Positions 7,447 to 13,854 of a DNA stretch of 17,836 bases are shown here, in pieces; position 1 is the stretch's first letter, and every line of letters starts with the position of its first letter. A program made the translations under genes and the position numbers. The notes under the pieces were generated by a model that saw only the letters and a list, made by a program, of their open reading frames with translations, was not told where the DNA came from and ran no database searches. The stretch lies in contig DAOLPD010000048.1 in the NCBI GenBank assembly GCA_035417425.1, forward strand, positions 1 through 17,836, given 5' to 3'. Source of the DNA: BRH-c25 sp035417425 (lineage in GTDB: Bacteria; Bacillota; Clostridia; Lutisporales; Lutisporaceae).

Positions 7447-7471
7447 GGTCCGGCATTTATTATACCGGACC
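7447..7471 (-). terminator. Terminator after gerW
   Basis: GGTCCGG and CCGGACC form a perfect 7-bp GC-rich stem around an 11-nt loop, 10 bp after the gerW stop. On the minus strand it is followed by GTTGTTTTGCTT, a partial T-tract. Confidence 0.7.
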
Positions 7472-7481
7472 TTGTATTCAA

Positions 7482-7871
7482 TTATTCGCTTTTTTCTTCC
7501 GTGCAGCAGCCTTTGTCTTCCTTTTTAAGCTTAATCTTCTTTACTATTTCGGGAACCATTCCGACCAGCTTTTCAAGGTTTGATCTGTTCTTTACGGGAA
7601 GCATAGTGACTGAGTCTTGCCTTATGACTATTACAGCATCCGGAGATATTTTGGCACCAACGCCCACACCTGTTCCCATTCCGTCGTTGCCCTTTTCATC
7701 CTTTCCGCCGCCGCCACCTCCGCCGCAGCCAAAGGCCACTGTAATAATCGGTATCAGCGTTGTTTCTCCGACAGCTATCGGTTCTCCGATGACTGTTTCT
7801 GTTTTCAGGAATTTCTCCAGATGGCTGAATAAAGTTTCCAGGCTTTCATTTATCGGTGTTTTACTTTCCAT
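7482..7871 (-). CDS. gerW: GerW family sporulation protein (YtfJ-like)
   Basis: A 129-residue protein of the GerW/YtfJ family; in Bacillus subtilis GerW is needed for spore germination, and the family is common in spore formers. Recognisable features are the start SLETLFSHLEKFLKTETVIG, the segment GEPIAVGETTLIPIITVAFG, a glycine run (GCGGGGGGGK, about 48-57), the GMGTGVGVGAKISPDAVIVI segment and a Lys-rich C-terminus. The extra C-terminal GCCTEEKSE is not something I know to be conserved. The ATG at 7871 follows AGGAGG with 8 nt spacing. It is the last gene of a probable sigma, anti-sigma, DUF2953, gerW unit, with a 70-bp AT-rich gap before it. In B. subtilis ytfJ also neighbours a DUF2953-type gene (ytfI). 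Confidence 0.93.
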   Translation of the reverse strand: MESKTPINESLETLFSHLEKFLKTETVIGEPIAVGETTLIPIITVAFGCGGGGGGGKDEKGNDGMGTGVGVGAKISPDAVIVIRQDSVTMLPVKNRSNLEKLVGMVPEIVKKIKLKKEDKGCCTEEKSE

Positions 7872-7932
7872 TATTATATCCTCCTATAATTGTTTTCATA
7901 ATTGTTTATATTATTAATTACACTTATATATT

Positions 7933-7952
7933 AAAAAAGTTTCAACTTTTTT
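7933..7952 (-). terminator. Possible weak bidirectional terminator overlapping the DUF2953 stop
   Basis: AAAAAAGT, loop TTCA and ACTTTTTT form a perfect 8-bp stem with A and T runs on both sides; the DUF2953 stop codon lies in the loop. The stem has only one G-C pair, so it may cause partial termination at most, reducing readthrough into gerW. Confidence 0.35.
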
Positions 7953-8598
7953 TCTTTCTGAACAATATTTTCCTTACAGGCTTTTTCAAAACAGTTCTTA
8001 TCGTCTGATAAACCAGGCTTCCCACCATCATACTGCCTTCAGCGCAAAAATCCAAGTCTATTATTTCCTGGGTAAAGTCAGGATATAGCCTCACTCTTGC
8101 ATGAGGAATCATAGGCTTTATTGCTGCTGCAGCACCGCACACCATTCCTGTTATCGACGGATCATCAAAGCCATAGGTTCCATATAAATGAATATACTTC
8201 GGTTTTACTACATTCAGCACTCTCTTTATATATTCAAGAATCTCATTTATCAATGCACCATCGGTAATCTCTCTGAATCCGGGTACTTTTTTCTCTTTCG
8301 CTTTTTTTTCTGTTTTCTGCTCGGATTGTTTCTTTTCCCCCTCCTGCCCCTTGCTTTTCAGCTTGTGAACTCTCTTATCCAGTATCCGTAGGGTTACATC
8401 ATAATCCTCCCCTTTTATTTCAGCACTTATTCCAAACAGCTTCCCTGCCCAGCCAAAGGCAAACTGTGCCCTGAATCCCTCAGCAGTCAGAACCTGTCCT
8501 CTGTAATTTACAGGTATGATAAGCAGCAGGAAAGCCAGCCCTAATAAGAAAAGCAATATATACATCAATATTTTAAGAGTTATCAATAATATAACCAT
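7942..8598 (-). CDS. DUF2953 domain protein (YtfI-like)
   Basis: A 218-residue protein of unknown function. An N-terminal membrane helix (ILMYILLFLLGLAFLLLIIP) is followed by a predicted beta-rich domain with an inserted, highly charged Lys/Glu stretch (about residues 80-110). The C-terminal half carries the DUF2953 hallmark I recognise, HLYGTYGFDDPSITGMVCGA, and later a basic tail RKILFRKKKS. Relatives sit next to gerW in many spore formers, as here. The ATG at 8598 with GGGGG 8 nt upstream is chosen; an in-frame TTG at 8613 (with AAGG upstream) is a real alternative that would add five residues. The gap to the anti-sigma-like gene is 22 bp, so co-transcription is likely. Confidence 0.85.
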   Translation of the reverse strand: MVILLITLKILMYILLFLLGLAFLLLIIPVNYRGQVLTAEGFRAQFAFGWAGKLFGISAEIKGEDYDVTLRILDKRVHKLKSKGQEGEKKQSEQKTEKKAKEKKVPGFREITDGALINEILEYIKRVLNVVKPKYIHLYGTYGFDDPSITGMVCGAAAAIKPMIPHARVRLYPDFTQEIIDLDFCAEGSMMVGSLVYQTIRTVLKKPVRKILFRKKKS

Positions 8599-8620
8599 CG
8601 GGTATACCCCCAATATATAA

Positions 8621-9061
8621 TTACCTTAAGTTAGTCAATAGCTTCTCGACTTCTTTTTTTACAAGGGATTTCATAAGATTTCCTGTGAATGAAGCAGCCT
8701 TTTTGGCTCCTTTGCCTATGATTTTGGTTCCGGGAATATATTTTGCGAACTTCAAAGAATTATCCGCCACTTTCCTTCCGAACTCAATGCTCCGGTTCAG
8801 GGTATATTTAAGCTTCTCTCTCTTATTCAGCTCACACATGCAGTCATCAACAAGCCTCGCTATATTCATATCCAGGTTTCTTATCTCCGGATCATCATCA
8901 AAGAACTTATACAGCTCATTTTCCAGAGTCATGACCATATCAAGTTCCTTCCTGCACTCATCGCAGTAATTAATATGTTCTTTAAGAAAAATATATTCAA
9001 GCGGGTCAATGGTGTTGTCGGCATACCTCTGTATGATTTCCCTGTCAAATCCACAGTTCAT
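8621..9061 (-). CDS. Zinc-finger anti-sigma-like protein without membrane helix
   Basis: A 146-residue protein encoded directly after the ECF sigma factor. The N-terminus has a ZAS-type zinc site: Cys3, then His29-x3-Cys33-x2-Cys36 in HINYCDEC, as in anti-sigma factors that hold ECF sigmas. Unlike most of these, it shows no membrane helix; the rest is helical and Lys-rich, ending KKEVEKLLTNLR, which could form an amphipathic helix. The ATG at 9061 is chosen because GGAGG lies 7 nt upstream; an ATG at 9082 overlapping the sigma stop is in frame but has no such site. It is probably the inhibitor of the sigma factor, acting in the cytoplasm or at the membrane surface. Confidence 0.78.
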   Translation of the reverse strand: MNCGFDREIIQRYADNTIDPLEYIFLKEHINYCDECRKELDMVMTLENELYKFFDDDPEIRNLDMNIARLVDDCMCELNKREKLKYTLNRSIEFGRKVADNSLKFAKYIPGTKIIGKGAKKAASFTGNLMKSLVKKEVEKLLTNLR

Positions 9062-9078
9062 TTCCGCACCTCCAAGCT

Positions 9079-9639
9079 TCATTTCATTGCACTCCTAAGT
9101 TTTTCCTTCAAAATGTTTCTCGCCCTGTAAATATCCGTTTTGACAGTGCCGAGAGGCTCCTTGAGCACTGCTGCAATCTCTTCATAGCTTAATCCTTCAT
9201 AATATCTGAGCATCAGTACCATCCTGTGTTTTGGCCTAAGGCACTCAAGGTTTTCCCTTATAATATGCCCCAATTCCTTATCCAGGACTTCGGATTCCAC
9301 ATCCCATGGTGCGGCAACTACTTCCTCAAAAGTCCTATCATCTTCATACCCTGCATTAAGCGATACCGAATCATATCTGAGAGTCCTTTTGAAGTTGAGG
9401 CATGTGTTTACCGCAATCGTTCTGAACCATGGGTGAAAGGGCATTTTGGCATCAAAGCTTGAAATATTGTTAAAAACCTTTATGTAAACCTCTTGGGCAA
9501 TATCCAAAGCATCCTGCTCATTCTGCACATAATTATAGCAGAGCTTATACAGATATCTTTCATACATTTTGAAAAGCTCTGTGAAAGCAGACTTATCATA
9601 CTTCTTGCACCGAACAATAATGTCGGATTCTACATTCAC
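9079..9639 (-). CDS. ECF (sigma-70 family group 4) RNA polymerase sigma factor
   Basis: A 186-residue sigma factor with only regions 2 and 4. Region 2 covers about residues 15-85, with the polymerase-binding DALDIAQEVYIKVFNN (43-58) and the DNA-melting WFRTIAVNTCLNFKR. Region 4 covers about 130-180, with LRPKHRMVLMLRYYEGLSYE and the recognition helix GTVKTDIYRARNILKE. The start is GTG at 9639 with GGAGG 7 nt upstream; the nearby ATG is out of frame. The next gene is the likely anti-sigma factor. A TGAAAC motif upstream may allow autoregulation. Confidence 0.93.
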   Translation of the reverse strand: MNVESDIIVRCKKYDKSAFTELFKMYERYLYKLCYNYVQNEQDALDIAQEVYIKVFNNISSFDAKMPFHPWFRTIAVNTCLNFKRTLRYDSVSLNAGYEDDRTFEEVVAAPWDVESEVLDKELGHIIRENLECLRPKHRMVLMLRYYEGLSYEEIAAVLKEPLGTVKTDIYRARNILKEKLRSAMK

Positions 9640-9669
9640 AGCACCACCTCCAGGTCATACAGTATATTA

Positions 9670-9694
9670 CACAAAAAAACCAAAAAATGTTTCA
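9670..9694 (-). promoter_or_regulatory. Candidate ECF-type promoter of the sigma factor operon
   Basis: On the minus strand TGAAAC (9694-9689), the -35 core of many ECF promoters, is followed 17 nt later by TGTA in a T-rich context. This would put the start about 25 nt before the ribosome-binding site. The -10 is imprecise, so this is only suggestive of autoregulation. Confidence 0.35.
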
Positions 9695-9745
9695 TTTTTT
9701 TCTGTTTATTTTAACTGCTAAAAATATATAAAAAGGTAAAGCTAT

Positions 9746-9830
9746 ATATATCGTGAAAATGATTTTTCATTGTAAAAATCTTTTGAAGCATCTGATTTTG
9801 CATTTAAGCAATGTACATTTCACGATATAT
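9746..9830. repeat. Inverted repeat with inner hairpins in the divergent sigma/CBS region
   Basis: ATATATCGTGAAA (9746-9758) and TTTCACGATATAT (9818-9830) are a perfect 13-bp inverted repeat. The 59-nt interior holds a perfect 7-bp hairpin (GATTTTT-CATTGT-AAAAATC, 9761-9780) and a short TTGC-ATTTAA-GCAA. The motif TTTCACGATATAT faces each of the two divergent genes, as expected for a shared operator or promoter element; a folded RNA is the alternative. Confidence 0.65.
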
Positions 9831-9842
9831 GAATCAAGGAAA

Positions 9843-9892
9843 ATGTTTCGCAATATTTTTATTCAATATTAGATGTTAACTGCGAAACATCT
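9843..9892 (+). promoter_or_regulatory. Alternative hairpins in the leader of the CBS gene
   Basis: ATGTTTCGCA (9843-9852) pairs perfectly with TGCGAAACAT (9881-9890). AGATGTT (9871-9877) can instead pair with AACATCT (9886-9892). The two pairings share bases and exclude each other. The region ends 18 nt before the AAGGAGG of the CBS gene. It may be a regulatory leader or a protein-binding palindrome. Confidence 0.4.
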
Positions 9893-9921
9893 AAACAACT
9901 CATTATGAAAGGAGGATGCTT

Positions 9922-10341
9922 GTGAAGGTTAAACAAATTATGACCACCGATGTCAGCACTGTTACGCCAAATGATACAATTACCAAGGCCGCATCAATTA
10001 TGAATCAGTTAAATGTAGGCTCGGTACCTGTAATTGACGGCAACAGAGTAGTCGGTATTGTAACTGACAGAGATATTACACTTCGCGGGGTCGCAAAAAG
10101 CGGAAACCCGAACCAAAAAATCTCAGAGGTAATGACCACTGATGTCAAATATGCCACCCCGGACATGGATGTTCACGCTGTTGCCGATTTAATGGCAGAA
10201 AACCAGGTAAGAAGGCTTCCGGTCATAGATAATGACAAGCTTGTCGGCATCGTAGCAATTGGAGACCTGGCAGTGGAAAACATATTTGAAAACGAAGCCG
10301 GTGAAGCACTTCATAACATCTCAATGGGTGTAAGGCATTAA
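9922..10341 (+). CDS. CBS-domain pair protein
   Basis: A 139-residue cytoplasmic protein made of two CBS domains (about residues 6-60 and 71-125) and a short C-terminal tail. Each repeat shows the expected pattern: MTTDVSTVTPNDTITKAASI then VGIVTDRDIT, and VMTTDVKYATPDMDVHAVAD then LVGIVAIGDL. CBS pairs usually bind adenosine nucleotides and report energy or redox state, but no effector domain is attached and the partner is unknown. The GTG at 9922 is chosen, with GGAGG 6 nt upstream; the ATG at 9916 abuts that site. Its gene diverges from the sigma factor operon across a repeat-rich spacer and is followed by a hairpin terminator. Confidence 0.92.
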   Translation: MKVKQIMTTDVSTVTPNDTITKAASIMNQLNVGSVPVIDGNRVVGIVTDRDITLRGVAKSGNPNQKISEVMTTDVKYATPDMDVHAVADLMAENQVRRLPVIDNDKLVGIVAIGDLAVENIFENEAGEALHNISMGVRH

Positions 10342-10348
10342 TTTTCTT

Positions 10349-10372
10349 AAATCTCCGGCCTTCCGGAGATTT
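10349..10372 (+). terminator. Terminator of the CBS gene
   Basis: AAATCTCCGG and CCGGAGATTT form a perfect 10-bp stem with loop CCTT, 7 bp after the stop codon, followed by CTTTCTCT. A second hairpin without T-tract (TGCAGCA/TGCTGCA, 10390-10409) follows. Confidence 0.8.
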
Positions 10373-10409
10373 CTTTCTCTCTGATATTCTGCAGCAGCTA
10401 ATTGCTGCA

Positions 10410-10585
10410 TGCAGTTCTGTATTTTATAAAGTGTTAGTATTAAAAGTTGATAGTATAATATTACCACTTATTTCTGCAATATTAAACCTTCCTATATATT
10501 AATATTTCTGCGGAGTATTTTAATATTTTTCTGACAATATGGGAATTATGCTAATATCAACCATTGTACCTGAGAGGTGTGCCTG
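10410..10585. other. AT-rich intergenic region before the DUF421 gene
   Basis: No ORF of note. A perfect TATAAT occurs at 10453-10458 without a good -35. A CTGACA (10531-10536) followed after 15 nt by TAATAT is a possible promoter nearer the gene. Neither is convincing. Confidence 0.3.
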
Positions 10586-11272
10586 TTGCTTATAATATTT
10601 GTCAGAACACTGATTCTATATATATTGATAATCATAGTATTACGGCTGATGGGGAAAAGGCAGATAGGGCAGCTTCAGCCCTCAGAGCTGGTAGTAGCTT
10701 TGATAATTGCGGACTTGGCTGCAGTTCCCATGTCTGAAGTGGGTATTCCTTTGATTAACGGAATAATTCCCATAATCACACTTTTCATCATGGAGGAGCT
10801 TTTATCTTATTTATCCCTTAAGAGCGAGAGGGCCAGAGGATTGATCAGCGGCAAGCCCAGCATACTGATTGAACGGGGAATAATCATGGAAAAAGAACTT
10901 CAGCAGTTAAGATATAATCTGAATGACCTTCTGGAGCAATTAAGGCTGAAAAACTTCTCCAATGTTGAAGATGTCAACTATGCCATATTGGAAACCAGCG
11001 GACAGCTAAGCGTAATTCCAAAGGAAGAAAAAAAGCCCGTGACTCTGAAGGATATGAATATCAAAACACAAATACAGCACCTGCCTGTCACTGTTATAAT
11101 TGACGGGCGGATAATCTCCGATAACCTGTACAAAATCGGCCTGAGCAATAACTGGCTGGCAAATGAGCTTAAAAAATACAAGATAAAATCTGCAAGAGAT
11201 GTTTTCTTCGCATACCTTAACCCGGAGAAAAAACTTATATATCAGCTTAAAGGAAGTTCTTTGAAAAAATGA
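10586..11272 (+). CDS. DUF421 family membrane protein (YetF-like)
   Basis: A 228-residue membrane protein of the DUF421/YetF family. The N-terminal third has about three hydrophobic helices, with the family motif LRLMGKRQIGQLQPSELVVALIIADLA following the first. The C-terminal half is a soluble domain, with LEQLRLKNFSNVEDVNYAILETSGQLSV and VIIDGRI visible. Relatives occur widely in spore formers and some are linked to spore germination, but no mechanism is established that I can cite. The TTG at 10586 gives MLIIFVRTLILY, the form expected for the family, with AGGTG 6 nt upstream; the GTG at 10577 lies inside that site. The stop overlaps the DUF4363 start (ATGA), indicating coupling. Confidence 0.9.
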   Translation: MLIIFVRTLILYILIIIVLRLMGKRQIGQLQPSELVVALIIADLAAVPMSEVGIPLINGIIPIITLFIMEELLSYLSLKSERARGLISGKPSILIERGIIMEKELQQLRYNLNDLLEQLRLKNFSNVEDVNYAILETSGQLSVIPKEEKKPVTLKDMNIKTQIQHLPVTVIIDGRIISDNLYKIGLSNNWLANELKKYKIKSARDVFFAYLNPEKKLIYQLKGSSLKK

Positions 11273-11676
11273 TTCAGAAAGGGGCGGCAGACAAATTGAA
11301 ACCCTTGATAATAATAATTTCACTCACTATTCTCATTGTTGCCGGAGGCGCAATAACACTTTACGCCTTGAACTCCGAGGCTCAGAAACTTGACAGTGAT
11401 CTTTCGGTTCTTGAGGAATTCATAGAAAATCAAAGTTGGAATACTGCATCGGAAAAGCTTGAAGAATTTCACGGCAAGTGGTATAAGACAAGCTCCTTCT
11501 GGTCGATACTCATCGACCACTATGAAATTGATAATATAGAGCTGCTTCTCTCGCAGCTTGCTTCCTATGTAAAGAATAAGAGTAAAAACGATGCCCTGTC
11601 AAGTGTTTCCTCTTTGAAAACCCTTATCAAACACATACCAGACAAGGAGTCCTTAAGGCTTAAAAATGTTTTTTGA
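11269..11676 (+). CDS. DUF4363 family protein
   Basis: A 135-residue protein with one N-terminal membrane helix (about 12-33, LIIIISLTILIVAGGAITLYAL) and an extracytoplasmic helical domain. That domain contains LEEFIENQSWNTASEKLEEF and WSILIDHYEIDNIELLLSQL, features I recall from DUF4363. The function is unknown. Pairing with DUF421 is common in Clostridia, and the ATGA overlap suggests the two act together at the membrane. The last 17 bp overlap the 3' end of the convergent pseudouridine synthase gene, so no terminator lies between them. Confidence 0.85.
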   Translation: MIQKGAADKLKPLIIIISLTILIVAGGAITLYALNSEAQKLDSDLSVLEEFIENQSWNTASEKLEEFHGKWYKTSSFWSILIDHYEIDNIELLLSQLASYVKNKSKNDALSSVSSLKTLIKHIPDKESLRLKNVF

Positions 11677-12550
11677 TAAGCTCTTTCATATCAGAAGGGA
11701 TTTGGGCAGAAAATTCCAGCATTCTGTTTTCTATGGGATGAAGCATACTTATTCTATGGGCATGCAGTGCATGCCTTTTTATTCTTTCCTGGCTTCCTCC
11801 ATAAAGCTCATCCCCAAGCAGAGGATAGCCCAGATGAGACATATGTACTCTTATCTGGTGTGTTCGTCCCGTCTCCGGTACAATTTCAAGGAGACTGCAG
11901 TCCTCATATCTTTCAATTACGCTGTAATGTGTAACTGCTTCGGCTCCGTCCTCTCTCACAACCCTCCGGATTGAATTAAGCTTTTCCCTTGCTATAGGTG
12001 CGTCAACAGTGCCCGAATCTGCCTCAACCACACCCTGTACAACAGCCAGATATTCTTTTGTGATCTTGCTCCTGTAGTCTTCTATGGACATGAGATGCTG
12101 GATATGAGAGCTTTTTGCAAAAATAACAAGGCCGGAGGTATTTTTATCGAGCCTGTTTACCGGCCTTATGGTTATATCCCTGTCCTCTTCCATCCAATGG
12201 CACATGAGGCCGTTTGCCAGGGTGCCCATATAGTGATTCCTGGAGGGGTGGGTAGGTATACCTGCTTCCTTGTTTATCACAATTAAATAATCATCTTCAA
12301 ATATGATATCCAGAGGCATGAATTCAGGCAGGATGTTCTCGGAGTTCCGGTCAGGAAGCTCAAATTCCACCTTGTCCCCTGCTTTTATAATAATGTCAGT
12401 GTGTGCTTTGCATCCGTTCACCTTCAGTGAACCGGACTTTTTCACCTTTATCAGTCCGTTCCTTGACATCATAAGCCTGCTTTTAAGGTAAACCCCCAGC
12501 TTGATGCCGTCATTCTCCTTATCGATTATGTATGTATTAAATCTTTTCAA
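11660..12550 (-). CDS. RluA/RluD family pseudouridine synthase (copy 1, TTG start)
   Basis: A 296-residue RNA pseudouridine synthase that converts uridine to pseudouridine, usually in 23S rRNA. An S4-like RNA-binding domain occupies about residues 14-66 and the catalytic domain the rest. The family motif NRLDKNTSGL holds catalytic Asp135, and the late motif ETGRTHQIRVHMSHLGYPLLGD is intact. The target base cannot be assigned. The long upstream reading frame overlaps the previous gene and has no homologous look, so the TTG at 12550 is chosen. It follows GGAGTGAG, which covers the stop of the upstream paralogue, implying translational coupling. Confidence 0.9.
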   Translation of the reverse strand: MKRFNTYIIDKENDGIKLGVYLKSRLMMSRNGLIKVKKSGSLKVNGCKAHTDIIIKAGDKVEFELPDRNSENILPEFMPLDIIFEDDYLIVINKEAGIPTHPSRNHYMGTLANGLMCHWMEEDRDITIRPVNRLDKNTSGLVIFAKSSHIQHLMSIEDYRSKITKEYLAVVQGVVEADSGTVDAPIAREKLNSIRRVVREDGAEAVTHYSVIERYEDCSLLEIVPETGRTHQIRVHMSHLGYPLLGDELYGGSQERIKRHALHAHRISMLHPIENRMLEFSAQIPSDMKELIKKHF

Positions 12551-12557
12551 GTTCTTC

Positions 12558-13448
12558 TCACTCCAATTCAAGCCCGGATGCCAGCATCCGGATATCCTCC
12601 GGGAGTTCTGCATGAAGCTTGAGCAAATTGCCCGTGACAGGATGGGCCAGCTCCATGTCCGATGCATGTAATGCCTGTCTTCCGATAAGACTGCTTTTTT
12701 CCCCGTACAGAGTGTCTCCTACAATAGGATGCCCCAGAAAGCTGAGGTGGACTCTTATTTGATGAGTTCTTCCCGTTACAAGCTCCAGACGCACCAGGGA
12801 ATAGCCCTTGCTTGTTTTTAATGTATCATACTTGGTAACTGCAGGCTGCCCGTCACTTCTTACCTTTCGCCTTATGGGATCTGATTCATCCTTTCCGATG
12901 GGTTTGTCAATGATCCCCTTTTCCGGTACCGCTATCCCTTCAACGACTGCTGTGTAGAATTTCTTTACTATCCCTGACTTCATCATTTCATCAAGCCTGC
13001 CGTGTACCAGCCCGTTCTTTGGCATCACAACAATTCCGGAGGTATTCATATCCAGCCTGTTCAGAAGGCGCAGCGATACTGCCTCCCCCTTCCCTGCGAA
13101 ATAATATGCGGCTGCATTAAGCAGGGTTCCCCCGGTATGGTTGGGTGTAGGGTGCACCAGCATATAAGGAGGCTTATTGACTGCTAAGAGGTATTCATCT
13201 TCGTAAACAATATCCAGCTTAATGTCTTCCGGAACTATATCCTCCCTCACCTCTCCTGACAAATCCACCTCAAGAACATCTCCATCCTTCAGCTTGTTAT
13301 CCCTGTATGCCGGTTTCCCGTTAATACTTACTTTTTTATCCTTGAACAGCTTCTTTATCTGCCTGGAAGAAAAACCAAGCTGCTGCGACATATAAGCGTC
13401 GACAAATATTCTATTTTCATTGAGCTTCACCAGGTATTTTTTTTTCAT
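12558..13448 (-). CDS. RluA/RluD family pseudouridine synthase (copy 2)
   Basis: A 296-residue paralogue of the next gene, with the same order: S4 domain (about 14-63, including SSRQIKKLFKDKKVSINGK) and catalytic domain. The motif NRLDMNTSGIV carries catalytic Asp133, and VTGRTHQIRVHLSFLGHPIVGD is present near the C-terminus, so it should be active. The ATG at 13448 has a modest GGGGCG ribosome-binding site about 8 nt upstream. It is the first gene of a two-gene unit with copy 1, 7 bp apart. An extended -10 promoter lies about 45 bp upstream, just next to a large inverted repeat. Confidence 0.92.
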   Translation of the reverse strand: MKKKYLVKLNENRIFVDAYMSQQLGFSSRQIKKLFKDKKVSINGKPAYRDNKLKDGDVLEVDLSGEVREDIVPEDIKLDIVYEDEYLLAVNKPPYMLVHPTPNHTGGTLLNAAAYYFAGKGEAVSLRLLNRLDMNTSGIVVMPKNGLVHGRLDEMMKSGIVKKFYTAVVEGIAVPEKGIIDKPIGKDESDPIRRKVRSDGQPAVTKYDTLKTSKGYSLVRLELVTGRTHQIRVHLSFLGHPIVGDTLYGEKSSLIGRQALHASDMELAHPVTGNLLKLHAELPEDIRMLASGLELE

Positions 13449-13491
13449 ACCAACGCCCCGCTACCTTTATTATTTGCCTGTGTTCCTAATA

Positions 13492-13500
13492 ATTATAGCA
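13492..13500 (-). promoter_or_regulatory. Extended -10 promoter of the tandem pseudouridine synthase genes
   Basis: The minus strand reads TGCTATAAT (13500-13492), with a second TATAAT at 13507-13502. No convincing -35 is present. The start would lie near 13485. Confidence 0.55.
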
Positions 13501-13508
13501 TATTATAC

Positions 13509-13653
13509 GAAGAATGCGACGCAGTCATAAGTTTGCATAATCCTCCGCAAGAGACAGTATAGTATATCGAGGCACACGGATTATGATTTTGACAGGCCTA
13601 TACTATACAAGCTCTTGCTTGGCTATGTAAACTTCAGATACCTCGCATTTTTC
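13509..13653. repeat. 145-bp imperfect inverted repeat
   Basis: The left arm (13509-13566) and the reverse complement of the right arm (13599-13653) share four aligned blocks: GAARAATGCGA, AAGTTTRCATA, GCAAGAG and GTATAGTATA. Together these match at 37 of 39 positions, with short diverged segments between, around a 32-nt centre. It holds no ORF. It sits between the promoter of the pseudouridine synthase pair and the terminator of the small peptide gene. Confidence 0.7.
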
Positions 13654-13661
13654 TGCTGCAT

Positions 13662-13688
13662 AAAAAAATCGACTTGCGTCGATTTTTT
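13662..13688 (-). terminator. Terminator of the 53-codon peptide gene
   Basis: AAAAAATCGAC and GTCGATTTTTT are a perfect 11-bp inverted repeat with loop TTGC, 4 bp after the stop codon. On the minus strand it ends in TTTTTTTATG. The A and T runs could let it work in both directions. Confidence 0.9.
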
Positions 13689-13692
13689 CATT

Positions 13693-13854
13693 CTAGATTA
13701 TCGGATTTGATGCCGTACAACTTTCAACTTTTGTAGCATTGGCCTTTGCTTTCTGTATTGTCTTGTTGCTGTCCAATGCTTCCTGAATCTTCAATAGCTT
13801 CTCCAACCTATTATAGGCTTTCAGGTTCGAAAGTAATACTCTATTATTATCCAT
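13693..13854 (-). CDS. Small peptide of unknown function (53 residues)
   Basis: I do not recognise it. The product starts MDNNRVLLSNLKAYNRLEKL, is predicted mostly helical and charged, has no signal peptide or membrane helix, and ends with a less charged tail, VESCTASNPII, holding its only cysteine. Support for a real gene: AAAGAGGTGG 4 nt before the ATG at 13854, a strong terminator right after the stop, and a TATAAT about 160 bp upstream. The frame stays open upstream to 13980, but that ATG has no ribosome-binding site. A helical leader with a short Ser/Cys/Thr tail could suit a modified or signalling peptide, but no modifying enzyme or transporter lies nearby. Confidence 0.6.
   Translation of the reverse strand: MDNNRVLLSNLKAYNRLEKLLKIQEALDSNKTIQKAKANATKVESCTASNPII

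Noticed and set aside
7482..7871. Glycine run in the GerW-like protein as a repeat expansion or frameshift
   Set aside because: A glycine-rich loop at this place is usual for the family.
12551..12667. N-terminal extension of pseudouridine synthase copy 1
   Set aside because: The extension overlaps the upstream paralogue and looks unlike the family; a TTG with a good ribosome-binding site fits better.
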